Shown here piece after piece: positions 17,017 to 25,546 of a stretch of 64,000 nt of DNA. Every line of letters begins with the position of its first letter. Within the stretch, counting starts at the first letter, position 1. Position numbers and translations under genes: made by a program. The notes under the pieces are model-generated. The model was not told the origin of the DNA. It made no database searches and worked only from the letters and a program-made list of their open reading frames with translations. This stretch comes from an uncultured Lachnospiraceae bacterium (GTDB taxonomy: Bacteria; Bacillota; Clostridia; Lachnospirales; Lachnospiraceae), in contig CAJUJL010000001.1 in NCBI GenBank assembly GCA_910586725.1, positions 62,001 to 126,000 on the forward strand, given 5' to 3'.

Positions 17017-18767
17017 CAGACATTCGCCTCCTTTTCATCAAAATCTCCGTTCCCGCTCATCTGCGATTCGTATACGTCGCGGTAAATCCGGTTTTTCTCC
17101 ATCAATTCTTCGTGCGTCCCAAATCCGCTGACGCATCCGTTTTCCAGAACAATAATCCGGTCCGCGCCCTGAATGCTCGAAATCCGCTGCGCAATGATAA
17201 GTTTCGTCGTATCGGGAATCTCATTTGCAAGCGCAGCCCGGATTTTTGCGTCTGTCGCCGTATCCACCGCGCTTGTGCTGTCGTCTAAAATCAGTATTTT
17301 GGGCTTTTTCAAAAGCGCCCGGGCAATACACAGACGCTGTTTTTGCCCGCCGGAGACATTAGAGCCTCCCTGTTCGATATAAGTATCATATTTTTGCGGC
17401 ATTTTTTCGATAAATTCATCCGCACAGGCAAGCGCGCAGACGCGTTCGCACGCTTCTTTAGTGGCATTTTTATCGCCCCAGCGCAGATTATCCAGAATAG
17501 TTCCCGAAAATAATACGTTTTTCTGCAGCACGACGGACACTTCATTTCGCAGCGTTTCCATATCGTATGTCCGTACGTCTTTTCCTCCGACTTTCACGCA
17601 TCCCTCCGTCACGTCGTATAAACGGCTGATCAGATTAACAAGGCTCGTTTTTGCGCTTCCCGTACCGCCAATAATTCCAATCGTCTCCCCCGCCTTAATC
17701 TCCAGATTGATCTGTTTTAAAGCCGGCTCGCCATCTCTTCCTCTATAAGAAAATGAAACGTTTTCAAAAGAAATGCTTCCGTCTTTCACTTCATAATCCG
17801 GCTCTTGCGGATTTGTCAGATCCGGCTTTTCCTGCAATACTTCGCAGATACGCTCCGCGCTGGCAATGCTTAAAGTAAGCATAACAAATACCATAGAAAG
17901 CATCATCAGGCTCATCAATATGTTCATGCAGTACGTCAAAAGGCTCATCAGCTCTCCAGTCGTAAGCGTATCCGCCACAACCATCTTTGCCCCCAGATAA
18001 CTGATTCCTAAAATGCAGCCATACACGGTAAACTGCATCAGCGGCGCGTTAAACGCCACAATGGATTCCGCCTTGACGAACATCTTGTACACGCTGCCGC
18101 TTGCTTTCTGAAACCGTTTTGTTTCATAATCTTCACGGACAAATGCTTTCACAACCCGAATTCCGGTGACATTTTCCTGCACGCTGGCGTTTAAATCGTC
18201 ATATTTGCGAAACACCTGATTGAAATATTTCATTGCCCGCCTTGAAATCAAAAACAAAATTCCTCCCAGAAAGAAAACGGCCAGAAGATAAATGCCGGCA
18301 ATTTCCGGATTGATCCAAAGCGCCATCAAAAGCGCGCAGATCAGGCTTGCCGGAGCCCTCATGCACATGCGCAAAATCATCTGATAGGCGTTTTGCATAT
18401 TGGTGACGTCCGTCGTCATGCGCGTAACCAGTCCTGCCGTACTAAACTTATCAATATTGGAAAAAGAAAACGTCTGAATATTATCATACATGGCGTTTCG
18501 CAGATTTCTGGCAAATCCCGCGGAAGCCCTGGCTCCGTATTTCCCTCCCATAATTCCGGCAAAAAGCCCGACGGACGCAGCGGCAACCATAAGCAGTCCC
18601 GTCTTATAAATATGCGCCATATTTCCCGCTTCCACGCCGTCGTCCACGATCGACGCCATCATCAGCGGAATGGCCGTCTCCATCAAAACCTCCAGAATCA
18701 TGTAAAACGGCGTTTTAATAGAATCAGCCTTATATTCTCTGATCTGAGCCGCAAGTATTTTTAACAT
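17016..18767 (-). CDS. Heterodimeric ABC exporter subunit, degenerate-site half (583 aa)
   Basis: Six-helix exporter membrane domain (about 15-305) followed by an ATPase domain. Walker A is GGTGSAKTS, signature VSGGQKQ, Walker B LILDDSTSA. Asp replaces the catalytic Glu after Walker B, so this subunit should contribute the non-hydrolysing site. It pairs with the downstream subunit, which keeps Glu but has an altered signature; together they make one canonical and one degenerate site. ATG at 18767 follows AGGAGG. The gene begins 17 nt after the marR stop, so regulator and exporter share a transcript. Function as a transporter is firm; the cargo is not known. Confidence 0.9.
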   Translation of the reverse strand: MLKILAAQIREYKADSIKTPFYMILEVLMETAIPLMMASIVDDGVEAGNMAHIYKTGLLMVAAASVGLFAGIMGGKYGARASAGFARNLRNAMYDNIQTFSFSNIDKFSTAGLVTRMTTDVTNMQNAYQMILRMCMRAPASLICALLMALWINPEIAGIYLLAVFFLGGILFLISRRAMKYFNQVFRKYDDLNASVQENVTGIRVVKAFVREDYETKRFQKASGSVYKMFVKAESIVAFNAPLMQFTVYGCILGISYLGAKMVVADTLTTGELMSLLTYCMNILMSLMMLSMVFVMLTLSIASAERICEVLQEKPDLTNPQEPDYEVKDGSISFENVSFSYRGRDGEPALKQINLEIKAGETIGIIGGTGSAKTSLVNLISRLYDVTEGCVKVGGKDVRTYDMETLRNEVSVVLQKNVLFSGTILDNLRWGDKNATKEACERVCALACADEFIEKMPQKYDTYIEQGGSNVSGGQKQRLCIARALLKKPKILILDDSTSAVDTATDAKIRAALANEIPDTTKLIIAQRISSIQGADRIIVLENGCVSGFGTHEELMEKNRIYRDVYESQMSGNGDFDEKEANV

Positions 18768-18784
18768 GCAAAAAAACCTCCTAT

Positions 18785-19222
18785 CTATTCTAAATTCTGT
18801 CTGATTTTTCCAAGCAGATAAAAAAGCTGCTCTTTTTCCTCATATGTCAGATGCTCCTCTAACTTTTCATGAAACAAATCAATTTCCCCTCGCACCCTCT
18901 GCTGCAATCTCTCCGCTTTCTCTGTCAGCACAATCTTTTTCAGCCTTGCGTCGTAACTGACCGGTATGCGGCAAATATACCCTTTCTGCTCCAGATTATT
19001 AAGCATAATGGTCACAGTAGAGCGCCGCACGCCAAAATGCTTTTCGATGTCGCGCTGAAACACATCCCTGTCCTTTGCATGATCCATCACAAACCCCATC
19101 ATCGCGTTCTGCATCCCGGTCAAACCGTCAAATTCCGGCAATGAAAAAGTTTCATCCAGCTTTCTGCGGATCATGTTTGATATGGATTTTAGTTCAAATC
19201 CAATGGCTTTTTTCTCCTGCAT
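18785..19222 (-). CDS. MarR-family transcriptional regulator
   Basis: A winged-helix DNA-binding repressor of about 145 residues. The recognition helix region (DVFQRDIEKHFGVRRSTVTIMLNNLEQKGYI) and the wing (VSYDARLKKIVLTEKA) are clear. I choose the ATG at 19222 because AGGAGG lies directly upstream and the next 145 residues are the whole MarR fold. A longer reading frame to 19390 exists but would translate the palindromic element in the leader and has no ribosome site. It heads the operon with the two ABC exporter genes, the usual arrangement for a regulator that controls its own efflux pump and responds to a small-molecule ligand. Two matching palindromes sit on the promoter. Confidence 0.92.
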   Translation of the reverse strand: MQEKKAIGFELKSISNMIRRKLDETFSLPEFDGLTGMQNAMMGFVMDHAKDRDVFQRDIEKHFGVRRSTVTIMLNNLEQKGYICRIPVSYDARLKKIVLTEKAERLQQRVRGEIDLFHEKLEEHLTYEEKEQLFYLLGKIRQNLE

Positions 19223-19269
19223 GATTTCCTCCTTATTTAAACTTTCGTCAGTACTATTCCCAAACGTCC

Positions 19270-19408
19270 GTTGTACGACAGATACAATTGGCTGCATGGC
19301 CCGCTCCCGCTTATTGCCGCTCGCAGCGGTACTAAGATGCCAAAATACGGCATCTAAGTGCCGGCGGCGGCAAACGGCCAAGCATCTCAATTGTATCTGT
19401 CGTACAAC
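19270..19408. repeat. Palindromic hairpin element, copy 1 (in marR leader)
   Basis: Perfect 21-bp outer arms (19270-19290 and 19388-19408) enclose a 97-bp core that itself folds back: GGCC/GGCC, TTGCCGC/GCGGCAA, and AGATGCC-AAAATAC-GGCATCT at the tip. The whole unit is one long imperfect hairpin. Its core is about 85% identical to copy 2 in the opposite orientation, while the outer arms are unrelated in sequence. No open reading frame of its own is visible. Confidence 0.85.
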
Positions 19409-19504
19409 TACTTTTATGAAAACGACAGTTTTGCCAATATTTTAACAACTGCCTCAAAACCTTATTCCGCCACCAGACACCTTTCGTCTTCAATACCCAG
19501 TTGA

Positions 19505-19633
19505 ATGAAATATATAATTAAGATGCACGGCCCTTGACGCCGCCGGCACTTAGATGCCGTATTTTGGCATCTTAGTACCGCTGCGAGCGTCAACAAGCGC
19601 AAGCGGGCCACGCAGCTTAATTATATATTTCAT
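19505..19633. repeat. Palindromic hairpin element, copy 2 (inverted relative to copy 1)
   Basis: 17-bp perfect outer arms (19505-19521 and 19617-19633), extendable by a further four pairs past one mismatch. The 95-bp core matches copy 1 after reverse complementing. Where copy 1 has the stem TTGCCGC/GCGGCAA, this copy has TTGACGC/GCGTCAA, a compensating base-pair change. The outer arms are AT-rich (ATATATAATTAA) and share nothing with copy 1. Both copies would be transcribed in the leader of the marR-ABC operon. Confidence 0.85.
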
Positions 19634-19667
19634 GCAACGTGCGTGTTGGAAGCGTCTCTCTCAAATT

Positions 19668-19704
19668 ATGTTAGCTTCCTAACATCATTGTTAGTTATCT
19701 AACA
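19668..19704. promoter_or_regulatory. Twin MarR-type operators
   Basis: Two adjacent palindromes: ATGTTAG-CTTC-CTAACAT (19668-19685) and TGTTAG-TTAT-CTAACA (19689-19704). Same half-site (GTTAG), same 4-nt spacer, 19-20 bp centre to centre, directly downstream of and touching the -10 box. This suits autorepression by the MarR protein encoded downstream. Binding is inferred. Confidence 0.7.
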
Positions 19705-19731
19705 TAATATGCACAATTTGAAAAATTGCAA
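19704..19731 (-). promoter_or_regulatory. Promoter of the marR-ABC exporter operon
   Basis: Minus strand: TTGCAA (19726-19731), a 16-nt spacer and TATTAT (19704-19709). Transcription from here would give a leader of about 475 nt that contains both hairpin elements before the marR start codon. Confidence 0.6.
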
Positions 19732-19748
19732 CCGGTATTTTGCACAAA

Positions 19749-19775
19749 AAAAAGAATGCCCCACAGCATTCTTTT
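19749..19775 (-). terminator. Intrinsic terminator after the CgeB-like glycosyltransferase
   Basis: Stem AAAAGAATGC/GCATTCTTTT with loop CCCACA and a long T run on the minus strand (the A run at 19746-19753), 16 nt after the gene's stop. It insulates the marR promoter. Confidence 0.85.
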
Positions 19776-19790
19776 ATATCTTAAGTTCTG

Positions 19791-20969
19791 TCACAATATA
19801 GATTCACAAGCTCCACGCACCGTATCCATCATCACCTGAACTCTCTGCTCAAACGTATGATACCCACAAACCTTTTGATACCCATTCTGCGCAATCTGTC
19901 TTCGTTCTTCTTCGTGCGAAAGATAGTAACCGCAAAGCTCACTCAGCTCCTCCACACTCTCAAAACAAACCAGATCTTCTTTGTTTTTCAAATAATAAGG
20001 AATCTCCGCCTGAAAATTCGTCATCAGAAATCCCCCGCTGCCAAGCACGTCCCAGATGCGAAGCGGCAACCCGCTTTTGATATTGGGAATTGTAAAATTC
20101 AAATTGATTTTGGTTGCTGCAAATACTTTCGGCATTTCGCTCCAGTAATCCAAAGATCCGCCGTAGCGCACCCGCAGCAAATCGCTTGTATTGCTATTGC
20201 TGTAAATGGTCACCGCATACTTTTTGGAAAGCTCCGTCAACGCTCTTCGCCGCTGATCGGCCGCCGTCTTAAAGCCAAGGACGGTCGTGGCAAAAATCAG
20301 CCCAAGATCTGAAAATGAATCTTTTGACTTCTCCAGCTGAAAATACTGCTGAAGCTGCTCCAATACATGTACCGTGAGCATTTCTTCTAAAATATTGCCG
20401 CCGCTTACGCACTGCTGCGCCCAGATTGCAGCGTCAAAATACCCGCGCAGGTATTCCGGAAGCTGCGGACGAAGCCTGTCGTAGCTGTTCCTTTCATACA
20501 GGCTTCCCACAAATGCAATCTCATTTTCATACAGATACAAATCATCGCAGTTGTTCAGAAGATAATCCAGCCGCTTCGTATTGGCCGCAAGCGGAAGATG
20601 CCAGATATGCTCTACGCCCATCCCCTGAAATTCCAGATAATTTGTTTTATCAAATGTGAAAAAATAGTTGCAGGGGTGAAACACGTTTTTATGATACATA
20701 CTGATCAGCGGATTGTCGCAGGTCCATACGACATAAGGAATATGTAATTTCGCACAGACCGTTGTCACTAACGCAAAATAATTCACCGTAAAGACCATAT
20801 CGCAGTTTTCTGTTTGAATGATCCCGGCTAACTTCTCTTCAAACTCCGGATCTTCATCGTAATTATCCAAATCCTGTTCCACCGTAATCCACTCATAACC
20901 CAAATTTGAAAACGCTTCGCATATATCCGCATAATTGTAAGCCTTCCATCTATATACCAAAATCCGCAT
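19791..20969 (-). CDS. CgeB-like glycosyltransferase (GT-B fold, 392 aa)
   Basis: Cytoplasmic glycosyltransferase of the CgeB/DUF3880 type. The N-terminal Rossmann-like half (MRILVYRWKAYNYADICEAF, later YVVWTCDNP) precedes a C-terminal glycosyltransferase domain with the acceptor-site features LNFTIPNIKSGLPLRIWDVLGSGGFLM and a C-terminal helix. Relatives decorate spore or cell-surface proteins and polysaccharides. ATG at 20969 follows GGGAGG. It starts 38 nt after the HD-domain gene on the same strand and probably shares its transcript, ending at the terminator downstream. Donor and acceptor cannot be read from the sequence. Confidence 0.8.
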   Translation of the reverse strand: MRILVYRWKAYNYADICEAFSNLGYEWITVEQDLDNYDEDPEFEEKLAGIIQTENCDMVFTVNYFALVTTVCAKLHIPYVVWTCDNPLISMYHKNVFHPCNYFFTFDKTNYLEFQGMGVEHIWHLPLAANTKRLDYLLNNCDDLYLYENEIAFVGSLYERNSYDRLRPQLPEYLRGYFDAAIWAQQCVSGGNILEEMLTVHVLEQLQQYFQLEKSKDSFSDLGLIFATTVLGFKTAADQRRRALTELSKKYAVTIYSNSNTSDLLRVRYGGSLDYWSEMPKVFAATKINLNFTIPNIKSGLPLRIWDVLGSGGFLMTNFQAEIPYYLKNKEDLVCFESVEELSELCGYYLSHEEERRQIAQNGYQKVCGYHTFEQRVQVMMDTVRGACESIL

Positions 20970-21007
20970 TCGTATGCCTCCCTGACCGCTCGTTTTCTTT
21001 TGTTTTT

Positions 21008-21475
21008 TTATGTTTCATTTTCATCATCCTGCATTAACAGGCAAAGCGCTTTATTATATTTTTCACTCCAGAACTTCTTTTGGCCGTCTGTTATACTTTC
21101 GCAGCCCAACAATCTGCCTTTGTTCATATTGTGATGCAGATCCATCACCTTGACTTGCCTTGCAATCGGATTTTTCCTGAGTTTTTTGATGTAATCAAAA
21201 TAATCTTCTTTTGGATCATGTGTCAGCAAGGCCACCGCTTCTGTCACTTCCTCCGGAAACCGTTCCTTTAAATCTTCCAGCGTAACCCGGGTATCTTCTA
21301 ACACATCATGAAGCAGCGCAGCGCAGACCATCGATTCCTGCGGTTTTGCGCCGCAAACCAGTTCCGCCACATAAAACGGATGAAATATATACGGTACGCC
21401 GCTTTGATCGGTCTGCCCCTGGTGCGCGTCATACGCTAATTTCATTGCTTCCTGTATCAGTGGAGTATAAAACAT
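21008..21475 (-). CDS. HD-domain hydrolase, RelA/SpoT hydrolase-like (155 aa)
   Basis: A small stand-alone HD phosphohydrolase. The metal-binding pattern is visible as HPFYVAELV, then LLHDVLEDT, and a later helix with KVMDLHHNM, matching the (p)ppGpp-hydrolase domain of SpoT and the Mesh1-like enzymes. It has no synthetase or TGS/ACT domains. The start is ATG at 21475, because GGGAGG lies 6 nt before it; an ATG two codons earlier abuts the ribosome site and is unlikely. It may hydrolyse alarmone or another nucleotide; the exact substrate is inference. Confidence 0.8.
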   Translation of the reverse strand: MFYTPLIQEAMKLAYDAHQGQTDQSGVPYIFHPFYVAELVCGAKPQESMVCAALLHDVLEDTRVTLEDLKERFPEEVTEAVALLTHDPKEDYFDYIKKLRKNPIARQVKVMDLHHNMNKGRLLGCESITDGQKKFWSEKYNKALCLLMQDDENET

Positions 21476-21563
21476 AGACATCCTCCCTTTCCTACACTCA
21501 TTATAATCGTTCACGATTTTATTGACAAGCGTTAGAAAGAGAGGAATCAAAAATATTGTCTGC

Positions 21564-22982
21564 CTACTGCACAGGTTTCAGATGAAATCCAAAATACCGC
21601 ACGGCATTATGATAGCAAATGTCTTTTATTATAGTCTCTAATGCCGCGTCATCATTCGGATATTCTCCGTTTTCTACCCATCCTCCAATCAATTCACATA
21701 AAATTCTGCGAAAATACTCATGTCTGACATACGACAGAAAACTCCTGGAATCTGTCAGCATCCCAATAAAATTACCAAGCAGTCCAAGATTTGCCAGTGA
21801 CGTCATCTGCGCAGTCATTCCGTTTCGGTGATCGTTAAACCACCAGGCGGAACCCTGCTGTATTTTGCCCGCTGCGTAAGAATCCTGAAAACAGCCTATG
21901 ATTGTCCCGATCACAGCATCGTCGTTGGGATTTAAAGAATACAATACCGTTTTCGGAAGCTCTTCCGTTTGATTCAGCGCATCCAAAAAATTTACCAGTT
22001 CAAATGTTGGCGCATCCTGACTGATACAGTCAAATCCGGTGTCCGGCCCAAGCTTTTCAAAAGCCGCCGTGTTGTTATCCCGTCTGCATCCATAGTGAAG
22101 CTGCATCACCCAGTTTCTCCGATGATATTCTTTTGCCATTGCAAGCAGGAACGCCGTCTTAAACTTCAGCTCTTCTTCTCTTGTAATGCCGCCTCCCGAC
22201 AGCCTTTTTGCAAAAACAGCTTCAATTTCTTCCTCGGACGCCGGATGATACATCACATATTCCAACCCATGATCCGCCGCCAGACAGCCCATCGATGCAA
22301 AAAAATCAAGCCTTCTGCGCAATGCCCTGCACAAAGTCTGAAACGATACAATCATTATGCCGCTGGCCTCGCTTAACTTCACAAGATAATCCAGATAATC
22401 TTTTTTTTCCAGATTCATGGCCCGATCCGGTCGAAAAGCCGGAAGCGTCTGCACTTTAAAATCGTCGTCTTTGGCAATTTCTTTGTGCCATTTTAAGCTG
22501 TCCACAGGATCGTCCGTTGTGCAAATTAATGTCACGCCCGCTTTTGCCATCATGTCCCGTGCGGACATGGAATCCTGCTGCAATTTCTGATTGCAGAAAT
22601 TCCAGACTTCTTCCGCCGTCCGGCTATTCAAATAACCTTCATACCCAAAATACCGCCGCAATTCCAGATGGCTCCAATGGTACAGCGGATTTCCAATGGC
22701 TTTTTCAAGCGTTTCGGCCCATTTCACGAATTTCTCATAATCGGGCGCATCTCCCGTAATATAGTATTCCTCTACACCGTTTGACCGCATCTGCCGCCAC
22801 TTATAGTGATCTCCTCCCAGCCAAACCTGCGTAATATTTTCAAATTTTCTATTCTGCGCAATATCTTTTGGATCAATGTGGCAGTGATAATCCAAAATGG
22901 GCATTTTTTCGGCATAGTTATGATACAGCTTCTTAGCGCTTTCCGTCGAAAGCAAAAAATCCCTATCCATAAATTTCTTCAT
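21564..22982 (-). CDS. uxaC: Glucuronate isomerase
   Basis: Converts D-glucuronate to D-fructuronate (or D-galacturonate to D-tagaturonate), the first cytosolic step in hexuronate use. At 472 aa it has the usual length and the family's amidohydrolase-like barrel. Conserved blocks include the start MKKFMDRDFLL, the metal-site segment PILDYHCHIDPKDIA, WVMQLHYGCRRDNN, and the late segments GSAWWFNDHRNGM and FIGMLTDSRSFLSY. ATG at 22982 follows GGAGGTC-type spacing. No other uronate gene (uxaA, uxaB, uxuA, kdgK) is beside it. Its presence fits use of plant or host uronic acids. Confidence 0.97.
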   Translation of the reverse strand: MKKFMDRDFLLSTESAKKLYHNYAEKMPILDYHCHIDPKDIAQNRKFENITQVWLGGDHYKWRQMRSNGVEEYYITGDAPDYEKFVKWAETLEKAIGNPLYHWSHLELRRYFGYEGYLNSRTAEEVWNFCNQKLQQDSMSARDMMAKAGVTLICTTDDPVDSLKWHKEIAKDDDFKVQTLPAFRPDRAMNLEKKDYLDYLVKLSEASGIMIVSFQTLCRALRRRLDFFASMGCLAADHGLEYVMYHPASEEEIEAVFAKRLSGGGITREEELKFKTAFLLAMAKEYHRRNWVMQLHYGCRRDNNTAAFEKLGPDTGFDCISQDAPTFELVNFLDALNQTEELPKTVLYSLNPNDDAVIGTIIGCFQDSYAAGKIQQGSAWWFNDHRNGMTAQMTSLANLGLLGNFIGMLTDSRSFLSYVRHEYFRRILCELIGGWVENGEYPNDDAALETIIKDICYHNAVRYFGFHLKPVQ

Positions 22983-23073
22983 CCTATGACCTCCATACGA
23001 TCTGATATAATCGTAATATCTGCCAAAATGAAGATCCTTCTACATGGAAAGCGCTGGAAAGCGCAATATTATG

Positions 23074-23877
23074 TTATTTTTCTAAAAATTCTTCCAATGA
23101 TCCAAACGTATATCCAAGCTCCTCCCATTTTGTCAGAAGTTCATCCATAATCTCGCCGTTTGTTTTTGACGTGGAATGCAGCAAAACGATCGCGCCCGGA
23201 TGAATGCGCGGCAAAAGCTTACCGTACGCTTCTTCAGCCGAAGGCTGTTTATCCTGATACCAGTCTACATAAGCGAGGCTCCAGAAAAACGTATGATAAC
23301 CCAGCTCTTTTGCCATTTTCAGATTTTCCTTATTAAATTTTCCCTGTGGCGGACGATACAGTTTCGCCATCTCTTCCCCTGTAATTTCCCGATATAAATT
23401 TGCCACATCGTCCATTTCTTTTTGAAAAGACGACAAATCGCTTATTTTTGACATATCCGGATGATGGTACGTATGATTTCCCACCAAATGCCCTTCTGTC
23501 TGCATCCGCTTCACAATCTCGGGAGCCGTTTCCAGAAAATTGCCTACAACAAAAAAGGTTCCCTGGGCGTTATGCTTTTTTAATGCGTCCAGAATCTTTT
23601 CCGTATTGCCATTTTCATATCCACAGTCAAAAGTCAGATAAATTGTCTTTTGGGATGTGTCTCCTACATAATAAGCGTTATCCTCTTTCAGTTCTTCCGC
23701 GCTGACATTTCCTGTAGGCGCGGTTCCTTCCGTCCCAAATCCCAGGCCCCAGTTTTCCGTCTCGTTTTTCATAAAATTTGAGCTGCTAAAAACATCTACG
23801 ATTTTAGCAGCTCCTGCGCCTGCCCCATACATAAATAGAAAAAGTACAACAAGAAACAGTGTTTTTTTATATTTCAT
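23074..23877 (-). CDS. PdaA-like polysaccharide deacetylase
   Basis: Membrane-anchored or secreted NodB-type deacetylase. An N-terminal signal or anchor helix (about 5-24) is followed by a linker and the NodB domain. Motifs: TFDCGYENG (83-91), HTYHHP, the RPPQGKFN segment and LLHS. The TFDxGYENG form is typical of PdaA, which removes acetyl groups from N-acetylmuramate to make the muramic-delta-lactam of spore cortex. Here the metal-binding second Asp of the general NodB family is Cys85. The start is ATG at 23877, after AGGTGTAT; a GTG two codons earlier is less likely. A sporulation role is likely but not shown by its neighbours. Confidence 0.88.
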   Translation of the reverse strand: MKYKKTLFLVVLFLFMYGAGAGAAKIVDVFSSSNFMKNETENWGLGFGTEGTAPTGNVSAEELKEDNAYYVGDTSQKTIYLTFDCGYENGNTEKILDALKKHNAQGTFFVVGNFLETAPEIVKRMQTEGHLVGNHTYHHPDMSKISDLSSFQKEMDDVANLYREITGEEMAKLYRPPQGKFNKENLKMAKELGYHTFFWSLAYVDWYQDKQPSAEEAYGKLLPRIHPGAIVLLHSTSKTNGEIMDELLTKWEELGYTFGSLEEFLEK

Positions 23878-23961
23878 ATACACCTGAAAAGTATGTTTTG
23901 TTCTATTTTATGAGGCAAATTTTATTTCATTCTATTTTTTAAAGAATCCCATGAAAGAGAA

Positions 23962-25368
23962 TCATTCTCTTCCATCCCAGCAGTATGTGCACAGTTTGCA
24001 CTTATCAATGCCTACCGAATCCAGCATATCGTCCATGCGGTTAAATCTCAGAGACGTAAAATTCAGTTCTTTTCGGATTTCTTCCACCATTCTGTCGTAT
24101 TTGGGCGACTCCGGATCCGCGTATTCCTTCAATACTTCATCCGTTACATTTCCACCCTCCAACCGTGCAATCATACGGCGGGTAATCAAATCCATTTCAG
24201 AAGAAGACCTGGAAAAATTTAAATATTTACACCCAAATAACAGCGGCGGACATGCCGGGCGGATATGCACCTCTTTGGCTCCGCTCTGATATAAAAATTC
24301 CGTCGTCTCCCGCAGCTGCGTCCCTCTTACGATAGAATCGTCGATCAGCAAAAGACTTTTATCCCGAATCAGATCCTCCACTGCCAAAAGCTTCATTTTG
24401 GCAATTAAATTCCGCTGGCTCTGCATCGTCGGCATAAAGGACCGGGGCCAGGTAGGCGTATATTTGATAAAAGGCCTGGAAAAAGGTATTCCGGACTCGT
24501 TCGCATAGCCGATTGCGTGCGCCGTTCCCGAATCGGGCACGCCGGCAACAATATCGGGACGCACATGATCGCGCGCGGCCATTTTCTTACCGCACTCATA
24601 GCGCATCTGCTCTACATTTACGCCTTCGTAAGAACTGGACGGATAACCAAAATACACCCACAAGAACGTGCAGATTTTCATATCTTTGTTGGGATCCGCC
24701 AAAGTAACGCAGTCTTTGTCCGTCACCACTACGATTTCTCCCGGCCCCAGTTCTGAATTGTCCGTATACCCCAGATTTTTATATGCAAAATTTTCAAAAG
24801 AGATACAGAAAGCCCCCTCTTTTTTGCCAATGACTACGGGCGTCCGTCCGTATTTATCCCTTGCCGCATATATTCCTTTGTCATTCATCAACAGTATGGA
24901 TACCGAGCCCTCTACGGAATCCAGCGCGAACCGTATGCCTTCAATTAAATTTTCTTTCTGGTTGATCAACGACGCAATCAATTCCGTTGCGTTAATATCT
25001 CCGCCGCTCATTTCCAAAAAATGAGAATGGCCATTTTCAAACAGCATTTTAGACAATTTTTCCACATTATTAATCTTGCTTATCGTTGTAATTGCATAAG
25101 TACCATGATGTGAACGGACTAAAAGAGGCTGCGGCTCATAATCTGAAATACATCCGATTCCCATACAACCGGACATTTCCTGCACGTCTTTATCAAATTT
25201 CGTACGAAACGGCGCATTCTCGATATTATGAATCGAACGGTCAAATCCATTTTCTCCAAATACCACCATGCCGCCGCGTTTTGTCCCTAAGTGGGAATGA
25301 TAATCAATTCCAAAAAACAGGTCAAATACACAATCCTCTTTGGAGGCCACGCCAAAAAAGCCACCCAT
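23962..25368 (-). CDS. Amidophosphoribosyltransferase-like protein lacking the N-terminal catalytic Cys
   Basis: A PurF paralogue: an N-terminal Ntn-type glutamine amidotransferase-like domain (about 1-215), then a phosphoribosyltransferase domain with the PRPP loop LLLIDDSIVRGTQLR. True PurF begins CGIxG after processing, with Cys1 as nucleophile. Here the mature-like start is MGGFFGVASKEDC, with Gly in place of Cys. The C-terminal CKLCTYC could bind iron-sulfur, as in Bacillus-type PurF. The start ATG (25368) follows GAGG. Glutaminase activity should be absent, so it may use ammonia or serve another role. No purine genes surround it, and a ferredoxin gene lies just upstream. Fold is firm, function is not. 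Confidence 0.85.
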   Translation of the reverse strand: MGGFFGVASKEDCVFDLFFGIDYHSHLGTKRGGMVVFGENGFDRSIHNIENAPFRTKFDKDVQEMSGCMGIGCISDYEPQPLLVRSHHGTYAITTISKINNVEKLSKMLFENGHSHFLEMSGGDINATELIASLINQKENLIEGIRFALDSVEGSVSILLMNDKGIYAARDKYGRTPVVIGKKEGAFCISFENFAYKNLGYTDNSELGPGEIVVVTDKDCVTLADPNKDMKICTFLWVYFGYPSSSYEGVNVEQMRYECGKKMAARDHVRPDIVAGVPDSGTAHAIGYANESGIPFSRPFIKYTPTWPRSFMPTMQSQRNLIAKMKLLAVEDLIRDKSLLLIDDSIVRGTQLRETTEFLYQSGAKEVHIRPACPPLLFGCKYLNFSRSSSEMDLITRRMIARLEGGNVTDEVLKEYADPESPKYDRMVEEIRKELNFTSLRFNRMDDMLDSVGIDKCKLCTYCWDGRE

Positions 25369-25458
25369 ATGCATTCCTCATTTCTTTCTAAATGTATGTT
25401 AACACATGATTTCTAACACCTTTTTTATCATAATCGTTCCTCCGGTAAATGTAAATAT

Positions 25459-25532
25459 CATAAATAAAAAAAAATAAGAACAATATCAGGGCGAAGACTT
25501 CACAAATGATCTGTGAATTCTCCGCCCTGCCG
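25459..25532 (-). terminator. Terminator of the ferredoxin gene
   Basis: A long imperfect stem (about 25490-25530, GGGCG...CGCCC with TTCACA/TGTGAA inside) followed on the minus strand by a T-rich tract with nine consecutive T's (the A run near 25468-25476). It lies 15 nt after the ferredoxin stop. Confidence 0.75.
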
Positions 25533-25546
25533 TTTCTGTACCTGCG

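Noticed and set aside
19223..19390. Longer reading frame adding 56 residues to the MarR protein
   Set aside because: It translates the palindromic leader element, has no ribosome site, and the MarR fold is complete from the ATG at 19222.
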